Origin: Flavobacteriaceae bacterium CG2_30_31_66
GTDB taxonomy: Bacteria > Bacteroidota > Bacteroidia > Flavobacteriales > Flavobacteriaceae
DNA length: 64,000 nucleotides
NCBI GenBank assembly: GCA_001873065.1
Contig: MNYM01000015.1
Span: 1-64,000 of the forward strand
Reading direction: 5' to 3'
Positions within the stretch are counted from its first letter, which is position 1; each line of letters starts with the position of its first letter. This document shows, in pieces, positions 17,276 through 24,821 of this stretch. The position numbers and the translations under genes were made by a program. The notes beneath the pieces are model-generated. The model was given only the letters and a program-made list of their open reading frames with translations, was not told where the DNA came from and made no database searches.

Positions 17276-18556
17276 ATGAAAAATAGAGTCGTTATTACAG
17301 GTTTAGGAGTTGTTGCCCCAAATGGAGTTGGTTTAGAAAATTTTACAAAAGCAATTCAAACTGGAAAATCAGGAATTCAATTTCATCAGGAATTAAAAGA
17401 CAAAGGATTTTCATGTTGCATTGGTGGAATTCCAACTATCTCTGACGAAAAAATTGCGGAATATTTAACGCCTTTGCAATTGAGAGGTTTTCAAAGTAGT
17501 TCTATTTTGTATGGTTGTATGGCCGGAATTGACGCTTGGAAAGATGCAGGATTTTTGGTGGATGAAAATTCAGAATTAGATTCAGATTCCGGAATTATTT
17601 TTGGAACAGGTAATTCAGGAATTGAAAAATTACGAGAAGCAATTTATAAAATTGACGAAAATCAAGTAAAAAAATTGGGCAGTACTTCAGTAGTTCAAAC
17701 CATGTCAAGTGGCATTTCTGCGTATTTAGGTGGAATTTTAGGTCTTGGAAATCAAGTAACTACAAATTCTTCTGCATGTACCACAGGCGCTGAAGCCTTG
17801 TTAATGGGTTTTGAACGTATTCAAAATGGCAAAGCAAAACGAATGTTGGTGGGCAGTTCAAGTGACAGCAGTTTGTACACTTGGGGTGGATTTGACGCTA
17901 TGAGAGTCATGACTTATAAACACAATGAAACTTCCGAAAAAGGCTCAAGACCTATGAGCGAAACTGCTTCTGGATTTGTGCCTGGAAGTGGAGCAGGAGC
18001 TTTGATTTTAGAGTCTTTGGAAAGTGCTCTTGAAAGAAAAGCAACAATTTATGCAGAAGTTTTAGGAGGAAATATCAATGCTGGAGGTCAAAGAAATGGA
18101 GGGTCATTAACTGCGCCAAATGCAAGTGCTGTTCAAAAATGCATTGTGGATGCTTTGAAAGATTCAGGAATTTCTTCTGAAGAAATTGATGCTATAAATG
18201 GACATTTAACAGCAACTTCAAAAGACGATTTAGAAATTGAAAATTGGACAAAAGCACTGCAAAGAAATGGCAAAAATTTTCCGTATATCAATTCTTTAAA
18301 ATCAATGATTGGCCACTGTTTGGCAGCTTCTGGCGCCATTGAATGTGTGGCAACTGTTTTGCAAATAAAACACCAATTTCTGTTTCCAAATATCAATTGC
18401 GAAGATATTCATCCTGGAATTTCAGCGATGATTTCAACAGATAAAATTCCGACAAAAATGATTTCCAAAAACATCAATATTGTTGCAAAAGCAAGTTTTG
18501 GTTTTGGTGATGTAAATGCATGTGTTATCTTTAAAAAATATATTGACGAATTATGA
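17276..18556 (+). CDS. Beta-ketoacyl-ACP synthase (FabF/FabB family)
   Basis: A 426-residue thiolase-fold condensing enzyme. The Cys-His-His triad is complete: Cys168 in NSSACTTGAEA, His310 in NGHLTATSKDD and His347 in KSMIGHCLAASG. The first histidine motif (GHLTAT) departs from the usual HGTSTP, pointing to a specialised subfamily rather than the housekeeping FabF. It would extend acyl-ACP by two carbons from malonyl-ACP. It follows the dehydratase by 26 bases that carry a repeat-like phrase (aattcgttaaatccgtgtct), and it overlaps the acyl carrier protein gene by 4 bases. Confidence 0.92.
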   Translation: MKNRVVITGLGVVAPNGVGLENFTKAIQTGKSGIQFHQELKDKGFSCCIGGIPTISDEKIAEYLTPLQLRGFQSSSILYGCMAGIDAWKDAGFLVDENSELDSDSGIIFGTGNSGIEKLREAIYKIDENQVKKLGSTSVVQTMSSGISAYLGGILGLGNQVTTNSSACTTGAEALLMGFERIQNGKAKRMLVGSSSDSSLYTWGGFDAMRVMTYKHNETSEKGSRPMSETASGFVPGSGAGALILESLESALERKATIYAEVLGGNINAGGQRNGGSLTAPNASAVQKCIVDALKDSGISSEEIDAINGHLTATSKDDLEIENWTKALQRNGKNFPYINSLKSMIGHCLAASGAIECVATVLQIKHQFLFPNINCEDIHPGISAMISTDKIPTKMISKNINIVAKASFGFGDVNACVIFKKYIDEL

Positions 18557-18807
18557 AAAATGACGACTTAATTTCAAAATTAAAAACGATTGTAAAACCT
18601 TATATTCAGGATGAAATAGCGTTTGCAAACTTAACTGAAGACACTGATTTTATCAAAGATTTGAAAATCAATTCTGCAAATTTGGTAGATGTTATTTTAG
18701 ACATCGAAGACGAATTTGACATCGAAATTGACAACGATTCTATGGAAAAAATGCTTTCTGTAAAAGCGGCAATTGACATTATTGAACATAAATTAGCCCA
18801 AAAATGA
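18553..18807 (+). CDS. Acyl carrier protein of the polyketide operon
   Basis: An 84-residue acidic four-helix protein. Ser41 in the motif INSANLVDVILDIEDEF is the 4'-phosphopantetheine site (the DSL motif has become NSA). Its start overlaps the ketosynthase stop (ATGA) and its stop overlaps the phosphopantetheinyl transferase start in the same way, so synthase, carrier and activating enzyme are translated together. The divergent Ser context suggests it is distinct from the housekeeping ACP. Confidence 0.9.
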   Translation: MKNDDLISKLKTIVKPYIQDEIAFANLTEDTDFIKDLKINSANLVDVILDIEDEFDIEIDNDSMEKMLSVKAAIDIIEHKLAQK

Positions 18808-19352
18808 TTGGTAATGATTTGATTGATTTGCAGCTGGCAAAAAGTCAAAGTAATTGGCAGCGCAAAGGTTTTTTAGAAAAGCAATTTACAGATATTGAAA
18901 TCGCTGAAATTCTTTCATCAGAGAATCCTTTTTTGCAAGTTTGGCTTTTTTGGAGCATGAAAGAAGCTGCTTATAAATGTTATACACAAGTGTTTCAACA
19001 ACGATTTTTTGCACCAAAAAAGTTTGTTTGTTCTATGATTTCAAAAACTTTAGGAATCATAAAAATGGAGGAACAAACCTATTTTTCTACAACAACAATT
19101 ACTGAAAACTACATTCACACAGTTGTTTATAAAAAAAATACTGAAATTTTGACCTCAAAATTATTTTTGATGGATGAAAAATCATCACAATCTTCTCAAG
19201 TTTCAAACCAATTATTGTCAAGTGTTCCTTTCGCAACTGCTATTCAAAAAAATGAATTTGGCGTTCCATTTTTGTATAAAAATAAAAAGAAATTAGCACT
19301 TTCAATTTCCATTTCTCATCATGGGAAATTTGGTGCATTTGTAGTTTTATAA
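18804..19352 (+). CDS. 4'-phosphopantetheinyl transferase
   Basis: A 182-residue protein of the AcpS/Sfp superfamily. IGNDLIDL at residues 2-9 holds the first magnesium-binding acidic residues; WSMKEAAYK at 50-58 is the family's (F/W)SxKEA signature. A late FGVPFLYKN segment and ISISHHGKFGAFVV match the CoA-binding end. It transfers the phosphopantetheine arm from CoA to an acyl carrier protein, almost certainly the product of the gene it overlaps. Confidence 0.88.
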   Translation: MIGNDLIDLQLAKSQSNWQRKGFLEKQFTDIEIAEILSSENPFLQVWLFWSMKEAAYKCYTQVFQQRFFAPKKFVCSMISKTLGIIKMEEQTYFSTTTITENYIHTVVYKKNTEILTSKLFLMDEKSSQSSQVSNQLLSSVPFATAIQKNEFGVPFLYKNKKKLALSISISHHGKFGAFVVL

Positions 19353-19353
19353 A

Positions 19354-19806
19354 ATGAGGAACATCAAAAACGAATTATTAGAAACGTGCAGAAAATTTGT
19401 TGAAAATCGATTAAATACGGTTCAACAAACCTTACTTTCTTATGAAAATGATTTGCAATCAGAAACCAAAAGTTCAGCTGGTGATAAACACGAAACTGGA
19501 CGCGCAATGCTGCAATTGGAAATGGAAAAAACAGGACTGCAATTGATAGGAATTAACCAAATGATCTCGGTTTTAGATAAAATAGACATCTCAAAAAAAT
19601 CAAAAAAAGTGCATTTAGGAAGTTTGGTTTTTACAGAAAAAGACATTTATTTTTTGAGTATTTCTGCTGGAAAAATAATTGTTGAAAATGAAGTTTTTTA
19701 TGCAATTTCAACGTCATCTCCTATTGGAAAATTGTTGTTAGGAAAACAAGAAAATGAACAATTTGTGTTTCTTGGAAATACCATCAAAATTCAAAAGATA
19801 GTTTAA
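19354..19806 (+). CDS. GreA/GreB-like small protein
   Basis: A 150-residue protein with an N-terminal coiled-coil region (SSAGDKHETGRAMLQLEMEK) and a C-terminal segment STSSPIGKLLLGKQENEQF that resembles the GreA/GreB C-terminal domain, which binds RNA polymerase. It begins one base after the phosphopantetheinyl transferase stop, but its link to the polyketide pathway is unclear; in flavobacteria such genes are sometimes mislabelled '3-oxoacyl-ACP synthase', I believe because of this neighbourhood. It may be a cleavage-factor-like regulator. It overlaps the convergent ABC gene by 23 bases. Confidence 0.65.
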   Translation: MRNIKNELLETCRKFVENRLNTVQQTLLSYENDLQSETKSSAGDKHETGRAMLQLEMEKTGLQLIGINQMISVLDKIDISKKSKKVHLGSLVFTEKDIYFLSISAGKIIVENEVFYAISTSSPIGKLLLGKQENEQFVFLGNTIKIQKIV

Positions 19807-20710
19807 TTTCAAGTCCTTTTTCAAGTTCAAATGCGTGATTGAAAAACAGTTTTTGATCTTCAAATTCAGCTTCAATCAACCAAAAACTACCTTTGAAATA
19901 GCTGTGTAAAACAGTTGCTTTAAATTCAGAAATGGCCACTTTTTTTATTTGATGTGGAAAAAAAAGTGATTTTTTTTGATGGAAAGTAAGTTCATTTACA
20001 TCATCAAATAACGCAGCAATATATTTATTTGAAGGATTTTTAAAGATTTCTTTTGGATTATTAAATGCTATAATCTCTTGATTTTGAATTACTAATAAAG
20101 AATCCGCAAAAGAAAGTGCGTCATTTTTATCATGAGTCGCTACAATGCAGGCAATGTTTTTTTCTTTCAAATAATGAAATAGTTTTCTTCGTAAACTATT
20201 TTTTTTGAAATTATCAATTTGCCCAAAAGGTTCATCCAACAACAATAATTCTGGTTCTTTTGCAAGTGCTCTAGCAATCGCAACTCGTTGTTTTTGACCT
20301 CCACTCAAATTTTTGACTTTGTTATTTTTGAAATCAGTCATTTCAATCACTTCAAGCAATTCATTGGTGCGTTTTTCACTTTCTTCAGGATGAAAGCGTG
20401 AGAGAAATTTGCTAATATTTTCAGCAACAGAAGTATAAGGCATCAAATCAAAATCTTGGGCCACATATTTAAAAAAATCCATTCCAGGAACCAAGTGAAA
20501 AGCAGGTCCTAAAACTTGTTTTTCATCCCAAAAAATGCTGCCTTTATTGACATCAAGCAAACCGTAAATGAGTTTTAATAAGGTAGATTTTCCACAACCA
20601 CTTTCGCCCATTACACACAAATGTTCGCCTTTTTTTAGTGAGAAATTGAAGTTGTTTAACACCAAATTCTTTTCAGAATAACCAAAAGACAGCTTGTGAA
20701 CTTGTAGCAT
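19784..20710 (-). CDS. ABC transporter ATP-binding protein, PotA/FbpC-like
   Basis: A 308-residue ABC ATPase. Walker A GESGCGKS is at residues 35-42, the signature LSGGQKQRVAIARAL is near 140, and Walker B is LLLLDEPF. About 70 C-terminal residues follow the nucleotide domain and look like a TOBE-type regulatory extension, as in importers for polyamines, iron or sulfate. The start at 20710 (MLQVHKLSFGY) is chosen because the frame's 17 earlier residues overlap the preceding gene's end. No permease or binding protein is encoded nearby, so its partners must lie elsewhere. Confidence 0.88.
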   Translation of the reverse strand: MLQVHKLSFGYSEKNLVLNNFNFSLKKGEHLCVMGESGCGKSTLLKLIYGLLDVNKGSIFWDEKQVLGPAFHLVPGMDFFKYVAQDFDLMPYTSVAENISKFLSRFHPEESEKRTNELLEVIEMTDFKNNKVKNLSGGQKQRVAIARALAKEPELLLLDEPFGQIDNFKKNSLRRKLFHYLKEKNIACIVATHDKNDALSFADSLLVIQNQEIIAFNNPKEIFKNPSNKYIAALFDDVNELTFHQKKSLFFPHQIKKVAISEFKATVLHSYFKGSFWLIEAEFEDQKLFFNHAFELEKGLEIKLSFEF

Positions 20711-20715
20711 AAAAT

Positions 20716-21198
20716 TTACAAAAATCGATTGTACCAACTTTCTTCCATCGGAATTTCCCAATAATTTTCGAAGTCGAATTTGTTCGTAATTAAGTTGTCA
20801 AAAACGATTGTTTTTTCAGTAACAGCTTTGTTTTTCAGTAAGGTTTTTAAATCTTTCAGTTCTTTATATTGCACAAATTCACCTTGTTTAAAACACACGT
20901 TCATTTTGTCTAAAAGTGTTACTTCGTAGTCAGATTGAAGTTCTAAAATAAAAGAAACCATCACATCAATATCTAGATTTGAAACTGGTGAAAGTTTTTC
21001 ATCAGCAAAAAAAATGATGAATCTTTTGTATAAAAATTGGTAAGAAACTTTGAAATTTTCGTACTCAGATTTCCAATTTTCCAAAAAAATTTTGATTTTA
21101 TGTTCAATTTCTTCAATTTCAGTATCATAAAATTTTCGGCTTGAAGGATAAATCCAAACTTTAGCTTCTTCCGAAATTGAGTCATAATCTACAAACAT
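20716..21198 (-). CDS. Conserved Bacteroidota protein, function unknown
   Basis: A 160-residue soluble protein starting MFVDYDSISEEAKVWIYPSS. A further in-frame ATG lies at 21219. The family is widespread in Bacteroidota and often labelled 'ABC transporter ATPase', but there is no Walker motif here: that label comes from the neighbouring real ATPase gene, 5 bases downstream. Mixed alpha/beta composition, no signal peptide. A role linked to the ABC ATPase is possible by co-transcription only. Confidence 0.7.
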   Translation of the reverse strand: MFVDYDSISEEAKVWIYPSSRKFYDTEIEEIEHKIKIFLENWKSEYENFKVSYQFLYKRFIIFFADEKLSPVSNLDIDVMVSFILELQSDYEVTLLDKMNVCFKQGEFVQYKELKDLKTLLKNKAVTEKTIVFDNLITNKFDFENYWEIPMEESWYNRFL

Positions 21199-21231
21199 AT
21201 TTTTGTTCTTGAAATGCAAATATACACAAAG

Positions 21232-21267
21232 AAAAACCTCAAAAATGATTTCAAATTTGCGGTTTTT
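21232..21267 (-). terminator. Weak terminator-like hairpin
   Basis: AAAAACC and GGTTTTT arms flank a 22-base loop between the thioredoxin-like gene and the next gene on the minus strand. The stem is short, so it may act only weakly. Confidence 0.3.
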
Positions 21268-21290
21268 AGGATATTTTTTGAAAGAAAATT

Positions 21291-21896
21291 TTAATTTACA
21301 GCAGCGGTTTGCAACAATTGAATCAAATCATTTTGCAGATTTTCGCCTTTATTTTTATTATACCAAATTTGTAAATTTTGCTTAAAATCAGCATCTAAAC
21401 TGCCGTTTTTTTCTTTGTATTCAATTGCCATTTTTGTAGCAATAGAAGGTCTTGGACCCCAAGTATTGATGATATTTAATTCAGAATCAAAGATGATTAA
21501 TTTTGGAATTGAACGACTATTATTTGTCAAAAATAAATCCATCAATTCTAAATTTTCATCACGTAAAACCAATTTTAATTTGATTTTTTCATTTAATTCA
21601 GCCATTTTGTTAATGACAGGTAAATTTTGAGCTGCATCTCCACACCAACTTTCAGTGATGACTAACCAAGTTTGAGTTTCTTCTATTTTTTGAATTTCGC
21701 CAGTAATTTCGTCAGCAATTTTTATGGTTTTATCCAAACGTTTCATTCTGGTTTCGTTCAGCAAACTATAATTTGTCAATTCTTCAGATTGAATAGGTCC
21801 AGTAGATTTTCCTTCAGACAATAATTGCTGCATTAAAAGTCGATAGTCTTGATATGAATACGAATTTTCTAAACTTTTTACGATTATTTTTTTCAT
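21291..21896 (-). CDS. Thioredoxin-like protein with a single active-site Cys
   Basis: A 201-residue cytosolic thioredoxin-fold protein. The region aligned to the CxxC motif reads SWCGDAAQN: Cys85 is kept but the second cysteine is Ala88. It therefore cannot cycle a disulfide as thioredoxin does and more likely forms mixed disulfides or works in a peroxidase or chaperone-like role. The cis-proline loop is visible as SIPKLIIFD. It has its own -7 element and a palindrome upstream, so it is probably regulated separately. Confidence 0.82.
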   Translation of the reverse strand: MKKIIVKSLENSYSYQDYRLLMQQLLSEGKSTGPIQSEELTNYSLLNETRMKRLDKTIKIADEITGEIQKIEETQTWLVITESWCGDAAQNLPVINKMAELNEKIKLKLVLRDENLELMDLFLTNNSRSIPKLIIFDSELNIINTWGPRPSIATKMAIEYKEKNGSLDADFKQNLQIWYNKNKGENLQNDLIQLLQTAAVN

Positions 21897-21912
21897 TATT
21901 TCTAATTTTACT

Positions 21913-21920
21913 CAAAGATA
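21913..21920 (-). promoter_or_regulatory. Candidate -7 element of the thioredoxin-like gene
   Basis: TATCTTTG on the minus strand matches TAnnTTTG and lies 17 bases upstream of the ATG. No TTG at the usual -33 distance is visible, so an activator may be needed. Confidence 0.45.
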
Positions 21921-21947
21921 AGCCTTACAAAAACAGCTATAAGTAAC

Positions 21948-21960
21948 TCATGTTACATGA
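21948..21960. promoter_or_regulatory. 13-base palindromic candidate operator
   Basis: TCATGTTACATGA is a perfect 6-1-6 inverted repeat. It sits 28 bases upstream of the -7 element of the thioredoxin-like gene, where the -33 element would be. That is a typical position for a dimeric regulator; the regulator is unknown. Confidence 0.4.
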
Positions 21961-22018
21961 TTTTGAAAACAGGTATTTTGATAGACGAAATAAAATAAAT
22001 TACTAACAAAAGAAAGAT

Positions 22019-22966
22019 TTAAAGAGTGTTTTTTAAGCTTTCTAACATCTTAAAAGTCATTCTTTGCAAATCAAATTCATGCTTCCAATTCCAATCTTTT
22101 CTAGCTTCAGAATCGTCAATAGATGATGGCCAACTATCAGCAATTTGTTGTCTTGAATCAGGAACATAATCAAGGGTGAAATCGGGAATTCGCTTTTTAA
22201 TTTCGTTTGCAATCTCTTTTGGAGTAACATCGATGGCTGATAAATTATAGCTTGTTCTTATTTTGATATTTTCAGGATTTGCTTCCATCAATTGAATGGT
22301 TGCGTTCACAGCATCTTCCATATACATCATTGGTAAACGAGTGTTTTCACTTAAAAAACACGTGAATTTTTTTTCTTCAACAGCTTTAAAATAGATGTCA
22401 ACAGCATAATCTGTGGTGCCTCCTCCAGGTTTTGTTTTCCAAGAAATAATGCCTGGATAACGCAAACTTCGCACATCAACACCAAATTTTTCGTGGTAAT
22501 AATTGCACCAAAATTCGCCAGCCAATTTGCTGATTCCGTAAACTGTAGAAGGTTCCATGATGGTTTTTTGGGGTGTATTATTTTTGGGTGTGGTTGGTCC
22601 AAAAACAGCAATTGAACTTGGCCAATAAATTTGCTGAATGTGTTTTTCTTTTGCCAATTCTAAGACTGCCAGCAAGGAATTCATGTTTAAATTCCAAGCT
22701 TTTTGTGGAAATTTTTCAGCAGTTGCAGATAACATTGCAGCTAATAAATACACTTGATTTATTTGGTATTTTTTGATAATTGACAAAATAGTTTCTTTGT
22801 CTGTTGCATCAACAATTTCGAAAGGACCAGCATCTATCATTTCAAAAGTACCCAATTTTATATCAGAAGCAACCACATTTGAATTGCCGTAGAGTTCTCG
22901 TAATTTTTGAGTGAGCTCTGTGCCTATTTGACCACTTGCTCCTAAAACCAATATTCGTTTATCCAT
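22019..22966 (-). CDS. L-threonine 3-dehydrogenase, SDR type
   Basis: A 315-residue extended SDR. The NAD motif GASGQIG is at residues 9-15 and the catalytic Tyr143-x3-Lys147 in VYGISK. The segments SLRYPGIISW and the MMYMEDAVNATIQLM near 210 match SDR-type threonine dehydrogenases, which oxidise L-threonine to 2-amino-3-ketobutyrate; this then gives glycine and acetyl-CoA via a ketobutyrate ligase not present here. It has its own promoter and is a single-gene unit. A nucleotide-sugar epimerase is the main alternative but fits the motifs less well. Confidence 0.85.
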   Translation of the reverse strand: MDKRILVLGASGQIGTELTQKLRELYGNSNVVASDIKLGTFEMIDAGPFEIVDATDKETILSIIKKYQINQVYLLAAMLSATAEKFPQKAWNLNMNSLLAVLELAKEKHIQQIYWPSSIAVFGPTTPKNNTPQKTIMEPSTVYGISKLAGEFWCNYYHEKFGVDVRSLRYPGIISWKTKPGGGTTDYAVDIYFKAVEEKKFTCFLSENTRLPMMYMEDAVNATIQLMEANPENIKIRTSYNLSAIDVTPKEIANEIKKRIPDFTLDYVPDSRQQIADSWPSSIDDSEARKDWNWKHEFDLQRMTFKMLESLKNTL

Positions 22967-22993
22967 TGAAATAAAATCAATAATTTATCAAAA

Positions 22994-23021
22994 CAAAGGT
23001 ACTTAATTTTGTTATTCTCAA
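22994..23021 (-). promoter_or_regulatory. Promoter of the threonine dehydrogenase gene
   Basis: On the minus strand, TTG (23021-23019), 17 bases, and TACCTTTG (23001-22994) form a full match to the Bacteroidota promoter consensus. The leader to the ATG at 22966 would be about 22 bases. Confidence 0.7.
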
Positions 23022-23130
23022 ATAAAGTGACGTAAAAATATTTAATATTTAATTGCGTTTGATTTTATGATTTTTCAAATGCCGTTGCAACGTTAAAATA
23101 TGTATTTTTACATCATTAATTTTGCTATCT

Positions 23131-23751
23131 GTGAAATATATTATCATTATTATATTTTTTTCAATGGTTTCTTGCAACAAGGAAGTAGAAAAAACCGAAG
23201 TAAATCAGTCAGAAATTTCTGCTTTAAGAGCTGTTGTTGAACATTCAGTTTCAGAGGTTGTTTCAAATGATTTTCAGATGCAAATTGCCGATTGGAACGA
23301 ATTAAATGTTTTAAAAAACTTTTTAGATCGATTTATAAAAGCTTCACCAAAAGAAGTTTTGAGCAATTCATTAGAGCTCAGAGACCTTATAAAATTATTA
23401 AAAGAAAGTAAAAAATCAATATTATTTCAGAATCCATCTTTTGAAACTAGAGTGAATATACTGTATAACGAATCTTTGCGTTTGGCTGACATGAATACGA
23501 TTCCAGCAATTACAGCAAACGAGGTAAATACTCAGGTAGATAAAATTTTAGATGCTTTTTCGGCGGTCAATGCCAAGATAAATACAATATTCTCAAAGAA
23601 AAAATTTGAAGATGAGATTGATATTGATTTGCGACTGATTGGACTTGATTCTACTAAGATTGATACGATTTCAAGAATTAGTATTTTGAAAAGGAATCAA
23701 GAAAAAATTCTGAGAGAGAAAGAATTAAATAATTTGAAGAGAGAGAATTAA
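23131..23751 (+). CDS. Lipoprotein of unknown function, GTG start
   Basis: A 206-residue protein starting from GTG as MKYIIIIIFFSMVSCNKE: a hydrophobic signal followed by a lipobox (MVSC) marks a lipoprotein. The mature part is helical and charged, with no known motif. The upstream -7 element TAATTTTG ends at 23124, which would place transcription start on or beside the GTG, so the mRNA may be leaderless. Its stop overlaps the next lipoprotein gene's ATG by one base, so the two are probably made together. Confidence 0.72.
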   Translation: MKYIIIIIFFSMVSCNKEVEKTEVNQSEISALRAVVEHSVSEVVSNDFQMQIADWNELNVLKNFLDRFIKASPKEVLSNSLELRDLIKLLKESKKSILFQNPSFETRVNILYNESLRLADMNTIPAITANEVNTQVDKILDAFSAVNAKINTIFSKKKFEDEIDIDLRLIGLDSTKIDTISRISILKRNQEKILREKELNNLKREN

Positions 23752-24269
23752 TGAGAAAAATAAGTTCAATTTTACCATTTTTTTTCTTTTTAATTTCATG
23801 TGAAAAGCCACTTTCAGAAATTTCCAACTCAGAAAAACAACAATTAAAATTGACTCTGAATAGCTTTTTAGAGGATTGGCATTTAGCTGCTGCCGAGCCG
23901 AATTATGCAAATTATTTTGATAAAATGGATAGCACCTCTGTTTTTTTAGGAACTGATGCAACTGAAAATTGGACAAAAAAGCAGTTTGAAGCATATAGCA
24001 AACCACATTTTGACAAAGGCAAAGCTTGGAATTTTAAAGCTTTAGAGCGAAATATTTATGTAAATGATATTGGAAATTTTGCTTGGTTTGACGAACATTT
24101 ACAAACTAATAGAGGCACTTTTAGAGGATCAGGAGTTTTAGAAAAAGTTGGTGCATCTTGGAAAATAAAACACTACGTCTTGTCAGTTCCAATTCCTAAT
24201 AACGATATGAATAAAGTAGTAAAAATCACTCGAAAAAACGATTCCATTTTTCAGCGTAAGTTCAACTAA
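23751..24269 (+). CDS. Lipoprotein with SnoaL-like (NTF2-fold) domain
   Basis: A 172-residue protein. The signal MRKISSILPFFFFLISC ends in a lipobox. The mature domain of about 130 residues has the pattern of SnoaL_3/DUF4440 NTF2-fold proteins: a long first helix (LKLTLNSFLEDWHLAAAE), FLGTDATENWTKKQFEAY, and late strands with FRGSGVLEKVGASWKIKHY. Such domains bind small ligands or act as accessory domains. Ligand unknown. It is coupled to the upstream lipoprotein gene. Confidence 0.78.
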   Translation: MRKISSILPFFFFLISCEKPLSEISNSEKQQLKLTLNSFLEDWHLAAAEPNYANYFDKMDSTSVFLGTDATENWTKKQFEAYSKPHFDKGKAWNFKALERNIYVNDIGNFAWFDEHLQTNRGTFRGSGVLEKVGASWKIKHYVLSVPIPNNDMNKVVKITRKNDSIFQRKFN

Positions 24270-24270
24270 T

Positions 24271-24744
24271 TTAAGACAAAACGTCATCAAGAACTTTTAA
24301 AATTAAATCCGTTTCAAAGCCTTTTCTAAGGAGAAAATCAATTAATTTTTTTTTGCGCTTATAAGGATTAGATTCCGAAATGATAGTATTTCTGTTTTCA
24401 GTGATGCTATAAATGGTTTTTAGATAGTCATCTTCATCAATTTCTTTTAATGCAGTTTTAATGTTGTAAGACGAAATATCTCTCATTTTCAATTCGTTCA
24501 CAATGCGATTTTTTCCCCAATGTTTAATTCGGAATTTTCCTCGTGCGAAACTTTTGGCGAAGCGTTCTTCGTTCAGAAAATTGTCTTTCATCAAGCTTAT
24601 TAAAATCATTTCTCGTGCTTCAGGAATCAAGTTAAAAGATTTTATTTTTTCTTCTACCTCTTTATGACAGCGATCTTGATACACACAATATTGTGCTATT
24701 TTTTGTTGGATTTCCTGAACTGTATAACTTTTTTTCGGATTCAT
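24271..24744 (-). CDS. recX: RecX family regulator of RecA
   Basis: A 157-residue basic, all-helical protein. The repeated three-helix units are visible: MKDNFLNEERFAKSFARGKFR, split here as LNEERFAKSFARG, then KHWGKNRIVNELKMR and KRKKLIDFLLRKGFETD. RecX binds RecA filaments and limits their growth. It is not next to recA here. It ends one base from the convergent lipoprotein stop. Confidence 0.9.
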   Translation of the reverse strand: MNPKKSYTVQEIQQKIAQYCVYQDRCHKEVEEKIKSFNLIPEAREMILISLMKDNFLNEERFAKSFARGKFRIKHWGKNRIVNELKMRDISSYNIKTALKEIDEDDYLKTIYSITENRNTIISESNPYKRKKKLIDFLLRKGFETDLILKVLDDVLS

Positions 24745-24764
24745 ATTTCAAAAGTACAAAAATG

Positions 24765-24801
24765 AAAAAAGGTTGCCTACAATTAATAAGCAACCTTTTT
24801 T
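24765..24801. terminator. Terminator between the efflux operon and recX
   Basis: AAAAAAGGTTGC (24765-24776) and GCAACCTTTTTT (24790-24801) form a perfect 12-base stem with a 13-base loop and T tracts on both strands. It lies just after the RND pump stop and before recX. Confidence 0.88.
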
Positions 24802-24821
24802 GAATATTTAAAAATAGTTTT

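Noticed and set aside
20716-21198. ABC transporter ATPase
   Set aside because: This common label for the family is not supported: no Walker A, signature or Walker B motif is present.
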